Source of the DNA: Treponema sp.
GTDB lineage: Bacteria; Spirochaetota; Spirochaetia; Treponematales; Breznakiellaceae
Direction: 5' to 3'
DNA length: 8,220 bases
NCBI GenBank assembly: GCA_031271075.1
Contig: JAISWN010000210.1
Coordinates: 1 to 8,220 of the forward strand
The stretch's first letter is position 1; every line of letters starts with the position of its first letter. The notes beneath the pieces were generated by a model. It was not told the origin of the DNA. It saw only the letters and a list, made by a program, of their open reading frames with translations, and searched no databases. A program made the position numbers and the translations under genes. Of this stretch, positions 1 to 6,517 are shown one piece after another.

Positions 1-598
1 GGATAACCGATTCAATTTCCACCTGCATCATGAAACCCAGACAGTTGAAGATCTGCACGTAGGTTTCCACATCGTAGCCGTTAAGATCGCAGTACTGGAT
101 CACCTCGGGCATGTGGGCGCTTACCCCCGGAATAAGCCCCTGCTCCCGGATCATGGAAAGGTAGTCCGGAAGCCGATCCATGGTTTTACGGTTCTTGCTT
201 ACCAACTGCTCGCAGCTTGCGTGGTGGACAAGGCAGAAAGCCGCCCCAATAGCTTTACTGCGTTTAAAAATTCCCGCGCTTTCCCGCCGGGCGCCTTCAT
301 TGTCGTCCACGTTGATCACCGGGGTATCAATGAGGATCAGCCTCTTCCCCAGGACATCTTCGGCTTTATGGATGCTCTCCGCCGCGCCGGGGTGGGTGGA
401 AAAGGGGCCCATAATGGCGTCCACCCCCCGGGCCAGGCAGGCTTCCAGGACAGGGACAAACGACACGGGATCTGCGTGAAAATCCCTGATAAAGGCATCC
501 GCCGCGTGGCCGGTATGGCTCCAGCCGAAAAACCAGTTGGTTCCGATAAGCATCCGGGGAAGGGAACAGCCCCCTACCGTTGTTCTGGGAAAAGACAT
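1..598 (-). CDS. Uncharacterised TIM-barrel-like protein, N-terminal part (C-terminus outside window)
   Basis: This is an open frame of 199 codons running off the left edge with no stop. The start is ATG at 598-596, preceded by a strong Shine-Dalgarno sequence (AAGGAGG, about 6 bases upstream), which settles the start. The protein begins MSFPRTTVGGCSLPRMLIGT. Short beta-strand-like segments alternate with helices: MLIGTNWFFGW (16-26), GVDAIMGPFSTHP, LILIDTPVINVDDNE, AIGAAFCLVHHASCEQLV, and GLIPGVSAHMPEVIQYCD followed by YVQIFNCLGFMMQVE. This layout, with conserved-looking polar residues at strand ends (STH, DD, HH, SAH), suggests a (beta/alpha)8 barrel enzyme, but I do not recognise a named family. 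No signal peptide or membrane segment is visible, so it is probably cytoplasmic. Substrate and pathway are unknown. It diverges from the large lipoprotein gene across a 164-bp gap. The reading frame is near certain; the fold is inference. Confidence 0.8.
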   Translation of the reverse strand, partial: MSFPRTTVGGCSLPRMLIGTNWFFGWSHTGHAADAFIRDFHADPVSFVPVLEACLARGVDAIMGPFSTHPGAAESIHKAEDVLGKRLILIDTPVINVDDNEGARRESAGIFKRSKAIGAAFCLVHHASCEQLVSKNRKTMDRLPDYLSMIREQGLIPGVSAHMPEVIQYCDLNGYDVETYVQIFNCLGFMMQVEIESVI

Positions 599-642
599 AC
601 GTTCCTCCTTGCACCGCCCTAAGATTCGGGATCCTTCCCTGT

Positions 643-671
643 AGTATACAGCCCCTTTTACTCCAGGGGAA
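643..671 (-). promoter_or_regulatory. Possible promoter for the minus-strand gene ending at the left edge
   Basis: Read on the minus strand, a TATACT box (643-648) matches the -10 consensus at five of six bases. A poor -35 candidate, TTCCCC (666-671), lies 17 bases upstream. Transcription would begin near 636 and give a leader of about 38 bases carrying the AAGGAGG ribosome site. The -10 is good and the -35 is weak, so this is only a candidate. Confidence 0.3.
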
Positions 672-684
672 TATGCCGCTTCGG

Positions 685-714
685 TTGGATTTTACATGAT
701 ACATCACGTATACC
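685..714 (+). promoter_or_regulatory. Weak promoter candidate for the large lipoprotein gene
   Basis: On the plus strand TTGGAT (685-690) and TATACC (709-714) are separated by 18 bases. They would place the transcription start about 40 bases before the ATG at 763. Both boxes match the sigma-70 consensus only partly. The 599-762 interval between the divergent genes must hold the promoter, but which site is used cannot be decided by eye. Confidence 0.2.
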
Positions 715-762
715 GCATCAGGGGATCTTCATTTCTCCCCCTCCCCGGTGTATCATAGGGAC

Positions 763-3282
763 ATGAAAGAAAAGCCCTTGGGCTTGCCGTCTTTGTTTTG
801 GGGAAAAAGGGCCGGAAGGCTTATTTTTGCTGTGCTGGTTCTTCTGGGCGGCTGCGCGTCCCTTTCAAGGGATCAGCGGGAAAATGTCTTTCCCCCCGAT
901 CCCGCGGAGGAAGATATAAACGGGGTCTTTCCCGAAGCGGTGTATATAAAAACCCGCACCCAAACCTTTAACACCTACCATTACTACATCCTGCGGGAGG
1001 GTCTAATCTGGTACAAAAGCAGGGACGGCAAAAAGGAGCCGCTTAACTGGACGCTTTTTCAAAAAACGGGACTTCCCCGGAATCCCTGGAGGCTGGGTTT
1101 TAACAAACCGGAAAGGATCGTTGAAATATCCGCCGACGCCGACGAACTGGCAGCCCTTTCAGACGAAGGCGGTTTTTACCGTTTCTGTTTTGACATGATA
1201 ATTACACGCAAAAGCAAGGTGTGGTTTGACCGCCAGGGCTGGCCGATAGAAGAACAGCTTTTTCTTAACAAGCGTACCGCGAAAAACACCGCCTGGGCCC
1301 TGGGAAAAAGGAACAGCCACGCGCTGTATTACGAAGACCCCTTCGGCAACCAGCACCACAACGGCACCCAGGAGATCGCCACCACCTATGTGCTGCTGGA
1401 GGACGGGCAGGAAATAGTTTACGCCGATACGGGCCTGCGCAGCGACTTCAGCAGAAATTATATCGGCCCTGAACGGGGCGCGTTCAAGGCCCTTGCCTTT
1501 TCCGCCAGCGCCTCCACCATGTTTGTAATGAACGACGCGGGGGAAATGTATACCCGTATCGCCGATTTTGATATTATCGGCTGCGATCCCATGCTTTTTA
1601 AGTACACCTATATTCCGTACAAATCCGATATTCCCGGAACCAATTATTTTTCCAATCTTACCGAATGGGGCCTGCCCGCCGAGGACTGGCGCGCCCAGCC
1701 CTCCATCCCCCTGCGGGGAAAGGCCGCCATATCCCGGCATATCACGATACTACAGAACGGGTGGGGTAACGGCGCGCGGGAACTGCGCGTAGCGGGATTG
1801 AACGAAGAAGGGGAAACCGGCTACTGGTACAAGGCGATTTTCGACGGAACCTGGACATTCAAGGAGCTTCCCCTTTACCTGCCCCCCGCTTCCCTACTGC
1901 AAAACACCGGAAACACCGGCGGGCGGGGGGAAACCCTTGACCGCGCCTTCCGTGGTTTTCGGTGGAAGGGCGCTGAGAAAGAGCATGAGGTGGTGTATGA
2001 AATACCCAATTTCAACATACTGGAAGGCAGTTGTAAACTGCGCGTAACCAGGGGGGATGAAACATGCGGCCTGACCCTTTACCCGGTAGAACTGTGGACT
2101 TATCAAAAACGCAATTTTTTACCGGGAAGAAACGGGCCGCCGAAAATGTTTTTGGTAACAATCTTCCTTGATGAGAACGCCCTGGCCGGGCTTTCTGAAA
2201 GCTTTGCCGCCTTTATTCAGGAACAGTTTGGCAGGCATGACAAGAAACTTTTTCAGTTCAGCCTGGCGGCAAAGAACAACTTTTGTTTATTGCAGAACAG
2301 CGTTGTTACGGATCAGGTTATTTTTCTTACCGATGGAACCATTCCGGATGACTTTACGGAATTTGAGGATACCTGGTACCTTGATTATTCTGAAGCGGCG
2401 GCAAAGTACAACTCCCCGGAGTTGACCGTGGAAAACCAGTTTCTTACGCCGGAGGGGATAAAGGCTAAAATTGAACTGAACAAGGGCCTGCGGGAGCGGT
2501 TTAAGGCGGAGATAAGCGAGGCGGAACGGCTTAAACTCCTGGGATTTAGCGTGGATTTTGGCTATCTGCCCCTGGACGGAATCGCCCGCCTGAGCCTCCT
2601 GCGATTTATTGATGTTCCCAAGATCCGCACCATGACCCGGTTCGGCGCGAGAATCGTGCTGCTGAACAGCGCCTATACCCGCCGGCTCTCGGATGTTCAG
2701 AAATGGGTAAATCAAAAGAGTATCGACCTGCTGGATCTGCGGATCGCCTGTTACGCCGAACTGGCAAAACAGCTTCCAAAGGAGGGAAGAATCGTTTCGC
2801 TTCCCCCCTGGTATTCGGAAGAGATCGCCGCCTATTGGGATATAGCGGGCTTTCCGCGTAAAATGCGGGGCTTGTTTTTTTCACCCCAGTTATACCTGAC
2901 GGAAGATCTGCCCGCGGTTTTGACTTTTACGCCCCTTGAAACCGGAAACCATGCCTTCGGCTGGAATCTTACCGCCGGCCCGTCCCCGTCTTTCACGCTG
3001 TTTATCGACCCGGAAAAAAGCGCCAAAACCATATACGCCCGGAAGGGCAAAAGCCCCGGCGAACTTCCCCTAACCATTGACTGCGTCGTGTATATCAATT
3101 CCACGGTAAAGGCCGGCGGCTTTGAACAAACCGCCGTTGAATGGAGCTTCGCGCCCTTTACCAGGGAAAGTTCCCGCGGCATAGGCGCGCGGCTTACCTT
3201 TGACGGGGAGTATTTTGAAATACAGGAACACCCCCCTATCCACAGCAATAAAACAATTTTCCGCGGAAAGGCGGTGTATTGA
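763..3282 (+). CDS. Large orphan lipoprotein, 839 aa
   Basis: The N-terminus has a basic region (KRAGR, 15-19), a hydrophobic core (LIFAVLVLL) and a lipobox LLGGC with Cys31, so the product is very probably a signal-peptidase-II-processed lipoprotein anchored in the envelope. The mature part is about 809 residues. No catalytic motif or named domain is recognised. The first half has beta-rich segments of similar style (for example ISADADELAALSDEGGFYRF and ALAFSASASTMFVMNDAGEM) that could be beta-propeller-like blades. A charged helical stretch occupies the middle (KAKIELNKGLRERFKAEISE), and the C-terminus is again beta-rich. I chose ATG at 763. An in-frame GTG at 748 would add five residues, but neither start has a well-spaced ribosome site: only AGGG, two bases before the ATG. 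It stands alone on the plus strand, convergent with the cupin gene 15 bp downstream. Function is unknown. Confidence 0.88.
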   Translation: MKEKPLGLPSLFWGKRAGRLIFAVLVLLGGCASLSRDQRENVFPPDPAEEDINGVFPEAVYIKTRTQTFNTYHYYILREGLIWYKSRDGKKEPLNWTLFQKTGLPRNPWRLGFNKPERIVEISADADELAALSDEGGFYRFCFDMIITRKSKVWFDRQGWPIEEQLFLNKRTAKNTAWALGKRNSHALYYEDPFGNQHHNGTQEIATTYVLLEDGQEIVYADTGLRSDFSRNYIGPERGAFKALAFSASASTMFVMNDAGEMYTRIADFDIIGCDPMLFKYTYIPYKSDIPGTNYFSNLTEWGLPAEDWRAQPSIPLRGKAAISRHITILQNGWGNGARELRVAGLNEEGETGYWYKAIFDGTWTFKELPLYLPPASLLQNTGNTGGRGETLDRAFRGFRWKGAEKEHEVVYEIPNFNILEGSCKLRVTRGDETCGLTLYPVELWTYQKRNFLPGRNGPPKMFLVTIFLDENALAGLSESFAAFIQEQFGRHDKKLFQFSLAAKNNFCLLQNSVVTDQVIFLTDGTIPDDFTEFEDTWYLDYSEAAAKYNSPELTVENQFLTPEGIKAKIELNKGLRERFKAEISEAERLKLLGFSVDFGYLPLDGIARLSLLRFIDVPKIRTMTRFGARIVLLNSAYTRRLSDVQKWVNQKSIDLLDLRIACYAELAKQLPKEGRIVSLPPWYSEEIAAYWDIAGFPRKMRGLFFSPQLYLTEDLPAVLTFTPLETGNHAFGWNLTAGPSPSFTLFIDPEKSAKTIYARKGKSPGELPLTIDCVVYINSTVKAGGFEQTAVEWSFAPFTRESSRGIGARLTFDGEYFEIQEHPPIHSNKTIFRGKAVY

Positions 3283-3297
3283 CACCTTGTAAAGCGG

Positions 3298-3630
3298 CTA
3301 CAGAAAATCTTTCCGGCAGGGGGTAAAGATGTCCAGGAGCTTCCCCTTTTTAACGCAGACCGCGCCGTGCAGCACATCGGGTTCCTTGTACATTGAGTCC
3401 CCGGCGGCCACCCGCTTTGTCTCCCCGGCGATGGTAAAATCAAACTCCCCTTCCAGCACGTAGGTTATCTGCTCGTGGGGATGCCGGTGGGGGGTGCCTA
3501 CCGCTCCCTGGTCGAACTCGTGTTCCACGATCATCAGATTGTCGTGCCAGGCCAGGACCCGCCGTTTGACCCCGTTCCCCAGATCCTGGTAAGAAACATC
3601 TTTGCTGAAAACGTAATGCCGAATATCCAT
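3298..3630 (-). CDS. Small single-domain cupin protein, 110 aa
   Basis: The protein is a single conserved beta-barrel of the cupin_2 type, with the usual length for that group. Motif 1 is at 45-61 (GTPHRHPHEQITYVLEG), giving His48, His50 and Gln54 or Glu53 as likely metal ligands. Motif 2 is at 77-89 (GDSMYKEPDVLHG), giving His88. No signal peptide is present, so it should be cytoplasmic. Such proteins bind a divalent metal and act as small enzymes or as sensors of sugars or small acids; the substrate cannot be told from sequence. The start is ATG at 3630 because AGGAGG lies about 6 bases upstream. An in-frame ATG at 3651 would place this ribosome site inside the coding region and is rejected. 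It follows the caspase gene by 78 bp on the same strand and may be read through from it or have its own promoter. Confidence 0.9.
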   Translation of the reverse strand: MDIRHYVFSKDVSYQDLGNGVKRRVLAWHDNLMIVEHEFDQGAVGTPHRHPHEQITYVLEGEFDFTIAGETKRVAAGDSMYKEPDVLHGAVCVKKGKLLDIFTPCRKDFL

Positions 3631-3673
3631 CTTTCCGCCTCCTTTATACATTAGCGGTTGTTAGGGAAATCCC

Positions 3674-3696
3674 CCTGCGCCGGCACAGCAGGCCGG
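3674..3696 (-). other. Overlapping inverted repeats just after the caspase gene stop
   Basis: CCGGC (3680-3684) pairs with GCCGG (3692-3696) around a 7-base loop. CCTGC (3674-3678) can alternatively pair with GCAGG (3688-3692). The two foldings share bases and exclude each other. The element begins 12 bases after the stop codon. No T-tract follows on the minus strand, so it is a poor classical terminator. It might stabilise the 3' end of the message, be a weak terminator, or be a DNA hairpin of the kind found after variable regions of retroelement target genes. Its role is unproven. Confidence 0.4.
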
Positions 3697-3708
3697 ATTC
3701 TTCGTGTC

Positions 3709-5334
3709 CTACCGGACACAGAAAGCGGGGGCGAAGCCATTCACGGAGTCGGCAAAGCTAGTGAAGGCAGCACCATAGATGTTCACACCACAGAAATATT
3801 GGGCAGAGCCAGAGTCCGGAGAAGCCTCCCACCACCACTCACTTCCTTCCGCGTTGTATTTTATCCGCCGGCTGTTGTTCTCGTAGTATTCAAGCCGGGT
3901 CTGGTTTGCCGCCGTCTCCCATGTTCTATTTGAGGACTTATTCGCTCCAAACAACTCCCGTTCCGTGGGCAGCCAGAGCCGGTCCGCCAGCGCATCCGCG
4001 GCGGTCGCCCCCGGCCCGCCGTTGGCGATATACCGGGTGGGCGCGTACAATACACCCTCCGGCACGCCGGCGGTCAGAAGCCCCCGCAGGAAGCTGGCGG
4101 TCAGGTATCGGCGCATCTCGCTCGCCTTGTAGCCCCCCGCGTTGGTGTAGGAAGTGTTCATCCGGCGGCTGCCGGGGACATTCTGGAACTGGAACACGAC
4201 ATGGGCCGGGGCGTCCCGGTTGGTCGCGGCAAAGCTGTCTATGCCCACCACGATAAGGCGCAGCAGTTTTCCGTTCTTGCCTAGGTCAACATTGTCGGTA
4301 TTGATGGCCCCGCCCCCGACATCGCCCTGCACGGTAAGACGGGGCAGGTCTATCCAGTCGCCGAGCCTTATCCGCCGCGTTATCCGCTCCTTTCTGCCCT
4401 GGGCGTTTCCGCTGTTGCAGGTTTGCAAAAAGTCGTGGACGGCGTTGAAGGCCGCCGTTACGCCCCTCGCGCCGAACACGTCCGCCAGGTCCTGGGGAAC
4501 ATTCCGCCGCGCGGGTTGCGCCGCGGGGGTAACGGACGGGGCGGGGGCGGGCTGTACCGTCCGCGCGGCGGGCTGCGCCGTCTGCGCGGCGGACTGGGAA
4601 CCAAGATAGGCCAGGCCGTAAAACTGGTTGTACACGGCGGGGCGCTGCATGCCGCCGGACACCCGCGCCACGTCTCCGCCGGTCCTGCGAAAGACCTCGT
4701 TCACGTCGATGCCGGGGGTTTTCAGGTTCTTGAGAAGTTCCCCGGTAAATATCCCGTTGCGGCCCTCGCCGTCTGCGGCTGTCGCCCCGGCGCTGGTGGC
4801 GTAGACGATGATGCTGTCGGCGGGCTGGCTGCCCACCACCTGGAGGCCCCGGCTCCCGCTCCGGGCCCAGCCAAAGGGGTTGTCCCGGCAGGCGTCAAGC
4901 ACCACGATGTTCAACCCGTTACCCGCCCGGTTTATCTCGTCAAGCATGGCCTGAACGGATACGGCGCGGTCGCCCAGGTAGGATTCGCTCCTGATGTCGG
5001 CGTCCACCGGAATCAGGTAGTTTATCCCGCGCGACTGCACCCCGTGCCCGGCGTAAAAGAGAAAGCCGTAGCTGTTTTTCGATACGGAAAGCCGGTTTTT
5101 AAAGCGTTCAACGGCGTCTTCCATCTGCACCCGCCCGGCGTCGGTCAGCGTGTCAACCGTAAAGCCCAGACCCCGCAGGGCCGCCGTCATATCGTTCGCG
5201 TCATTCACGGGGTTCTTCAGGCGGCCCAGGTTCCGGTAGGCGCCGTTCCCGATAACCAGGGCGTATTTCTGCTGGGCGGCGATAGAAAAAACCGACAACA
5301 CCAGGAACAGCCAGACCAATCCAATCCTATTCAT
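3709..5334 (-). CDS. Secreted caspase-like (peptidase C14) protein with C-terminal DUF6273-like domain, 541 aa
   Basis: The start is ATG at 5334, with AAGGAG upstream; the open frame continues upstream into the previous gene, but that part is not protein-like. Residues 1-21 form a signal peptide (LVWLFLVLSVFSIAAQ), so the protein is exported. Residues 23-245 are a caspase/metacaspase fold: KYALVIGNGAY strand, FYAGHG with catalytic His97, NYLIPVDA, VVLDACRDNP with catalytic Cys149 after Asp147, then VYATSAG and GIFTGELL. Both catalytic residues are present, so it may be an active cysteine protease; family members cut after Arg/Lys or Asp. Residues 246-281 are an Ala/Pro/Gln linker with a 7-residue repeat. 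Residues about 286-541 end in a region like DUF6273 (LWLPTERELFG, EWWWEASP, NGFAPAFCVR), a module of uncertain role on bacterial surface proteins. It lies 49 bp after the DUF4384-type lipoprotein and is probably co-transcribed. The last 38 codons have unusual composition and could be a hypervariable segment. Confidence 0.92.
   Translation of the reverse strand: MNRIGLVWLFLVLSVFSIAAQQKYALVIGNGAYRNLGRLKNPVNDANDMTAALRGLGFTVDTLTDAGRVQMEDAVERFKNRLSVSKNSYGFLFYAGHGVQSRGINYLIPVDADIRSESYLGDRAVSVQAMLDEINRAGNGLNIVVLDACRDNPFGWARSGSRGLQVVGSQPADSIIVYATSAGATAADGEGRNGIFTGELLKNLKTPGIDVNEVFRRTGGDVARVSGGMQRPAVYNQFYGLAYLGSQSAAQTAQPAARTVQPAPAPSVTPAAQPARRNVPQDLADVFGARGVTAAFNAVHDFLQTCNSGNAQGRKERITRRIRLGDWIDLPRLTVQGDVGGGAINTDNVDLGKNGKLLRLIVVGIDSFAATNRDAPAHVVFQFQNVPGSRRMNTSYTNAGGYKASEMRRYLTASFLRGLLTAGVPEGVLYAPTRYIANGGPGATAADALADRLWLPTERELFGANKSSNRTWETAANQTRLEYYENNSRRIKYNAEGSEWWWEASPDSGSAQYFCGVNIYGAAFTSFADSVNGFAPAFCVR
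3712..3825 (-). other. Compositionally distinct 3' segment of the caspase gene; candidate variable region
   Basis: In these 38 sense codons 33 end in C or T, while only 14 of the 41 codons just before do. Runs such as TTC ACT AGC TTT GCC GAC TCC show varied first and second bases before a fixed pyrimidine. This is the pattern produced when AAY codons of a template repeat are mutagenised at adenines by a diversity-generating retroelement. It also encodes the surface-exposed end of the domain and stops at the gene end, where such regions usually lie. It could instead reflect ordinary divergence or recent recombination among paralogues. The skew is seen directly; the mechanism is inference. Confidence 0.35.
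4546..4587 (-). repeat. Two tandem 21-bp repeats in the linker of the caspase protein
   Basis: Units 4546-4566 and 4567-4587 match at 18 of 21 bases and encode AQTAQPA and ARTVQPA (residues 250-263). They lie in the low-complexity Ala/Pro/Gln linker that joins the caspase domain to the C-terminal domain. The linker is probably extended and flexible, and its length may vary between strains by repeat slippage. Confidence 0.8.
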
Positions 5335-5383
5335 CTTGAACTCCTTCCTTTTCCGGGTTTGCCCAGGATTTACAATCCAGGAT

Positions 5384-6445
5384 TCACGGCCCAATCCGGT
5401 AAGTGAATTTCGCCGTGGCAAGGGGGCGCATAAGGGCCGTATCTTCAGTCTCAACGGTGATACCTCGTACAAGGCCGTTGTTTGACAGCGGCGCGGCTGA
5501 ATTCGGAGGGATAACAAAGGGCTTTTCATACGCGCCAACCAGTATCATTTCCTCCCCATAGGGCCTGGTCATTCTGAACCGCGTATTATCGGGAATTTGC
5601 CGGGTCTCCCCGGCTCTGATAAAGTTATTGTCCCGGGACGAAAGGGGGTAAATTACCTGCGCACTGCCGTTTACGTCGATATGGGTAATCTTGAACCAGG
5701 CGTCCTTTTCAGAATATAAACGGAGCGTCATATAATCGCCGTCGTGATAATCGCCGCCGGCCCTGTCTGTCTGCACAGTGAAGCGCCATGGGTTGCTTTC
5801 TCCGGAGTAGAGGGCGTTTGCCATACCCAGGCCCGCCGCGCCGCCTTGAGGCGCTTCCAGCAGCGCGGCAAAACGCCGGTCAGGGATCACCACCGCCGAT
5901 CGCATGCTGGTAACCGCCCGCTCCACATCGGTGGCGTGGACAACCAGCCGGTATTCCCCGCCCAGAGGGGTGATTCTGCCGTACACCAATATCCGCGGCC
6001 CGAACTGGTTCCCGATTGACTGCGCCGACTCGTCGCTGACCATGCCGGAAGCCTGGTATTCCAGTTCTTTTTTTATAAGTATCAGATTTTGCCGGTCAAC
6101 AAGGACAAAAGAACGGCTGTCCTCAAAATGAATCCAGAGTTCCTCAAAAATATAATCGGAGAGCAGCCGCGCTTCCGATTCAAAAGGGAGAAGGGCGATC
6201 TTGTCGTCCGCGGGCAGGTTTTCCCTGTAATACGCCGCAATGTCCGACAAGGCCTGGTCAAGCGGGACGCCGTTCCCGGTATAGGGATCGGCCGGAGGGG
6301 AAGCGGGGAGCGGGAAAGTCCGCACCGGGGCCGCCTCCCTTGAGTAAGGCGAAAGGGCGGGTTTCTGGCTTCCGCAGGATAGAACAAGGGTAAAAGATAG
6401 AATACCCGCCGCAAACAACCAAAGGGAACATTTTATCGCTCTCAT
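5384..6445 (-). CDS. Lipoprotein with CsgG/LpoB-like and DUF4384-like domains, 353 aa
   Basis: The N-terminus has a hydrophobic segment and lipobox LVLSC with Cys24, so this is an envelope lipoprotein. Residues 25-60 are a Pro/Ala-rich tether. Residues about 64-195 resemble the CsgG/LpoB type of alpha/beta domain (KIALLPFESEARLLSDYIFE, FVLVDRQNLILIKKEL, PRILVYGRITPLGGEYRLVV). The motif VDRQNLILIKKELEYQ with the later LVYGRI is typical of these envelope proteins. Residues about 218-310 match the DUF4384 pattern (DYHDGDYMTLRLYSEKDAWFKITHIDVNG, then VIYP). DUF4384 is often found beside or fused to caspase-like domains, which fits the next gene. The start is ATG at 6445; the purine-rich AGAAGGTGGG is rather far upstream (about 12 bases), so the ribosome site is not strong. 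It lies 72 bp after the regulator gene. Its role is likely structural or regulatory at the outer membrane, perhaps partnering the caspase protein. Confidence 0.88.
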   Translation of the reverse strand: MRAIKCSLWLFAAGILSFTLVLSCGSQKPALSPYSREAAPVRTFPLPASPPADPYTGNGVPLDQALSDIAAYYRENLPADDKIALLPFESEARLLSDYIFEELWIHFEDSRSFVLVDRQNLILIKKELEYQASGMVSDESAQSIGNQFGPRILVYGRITPLGGEYRLVVHATDVERAVTSMRSAVVIPDRRFAALLEAPQGGAAGLGMANALYSGESNPWRFTVQTDRAGGDYHDGDYMTLRLYSEKDAWFKITHIDVNGSAQVIYPLSSRDNNFIRAGETRQIPDNTRFRMTRPYGEEMILVGAYEKPFVIPPNSAAPLSNNGLVRGITVETEDTALMRPLATAKFTYRIGP

Positions 6446-6496
6446 AATAATACTATACCCACCTTCTATGGACTTGTTCGATAACCCGGCTGCTTA

Positions 6497-6517
6497 TTAA
6501 AGTGGTTATTAAAGGTC
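6497..6517 (-). repeat. Short direct repeat in the gap after the regulator gene
   Basis: The 9-mer CTTTAATAA occurs twice on the minus strand, separated by CCA, directly after the regulator stop codon. The 72-bp gap (6446-6517) is AT-rich compared with its surroundings. It may hold a promoter for the lipoprotein: TATAGT at 6452-6457 resembles a -10 box but lies only six bases before the start codon and has no good -35. No sigma-54 (-24/-12) site is visible and no terminator hairpin with a T-tract is present. Confidence 0.4.

Noticed and set aside
113..622. A 169-codon plus-strand open frame and a 113-codon minus-strand frame (366-707) near the left edge
   Set aside because: Both overlap the minus-strand gene starting at 598, which has a strong ribosome site and protein-like composition. 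The alternatives are Pro/Arg-rich shadows.
3283..3297. Bidirectional terminator between the convergent lipoprotein and cupin genes
   Set aside because: The gap is only 15 bases and I found no inverted repeat or T-tract there.
3658..3933. A 91-codon plus-strand open frame over the caspase gene end
   Set aside because: It has no ribosome site and no motif, and is antisense to the C-terminal domain of the caspase protein.
4423..5406. A 327-codon plus-strand open frame opposite the caspase gene
   Set aside because: The opposite strand encodes a complete signal peptide and caspase domain; this frame has low-complexity Gly/Val/His composition and no ribosome site or motif.
5335..5538. A 68-residue upstream extension of the caspase protein
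   Set aside because: It overlaps the end of the lipoprotein gene, is Arg/Pro-rich, and would bury the signal peptide. ATG at 5334 has AAGGAG in front of it.
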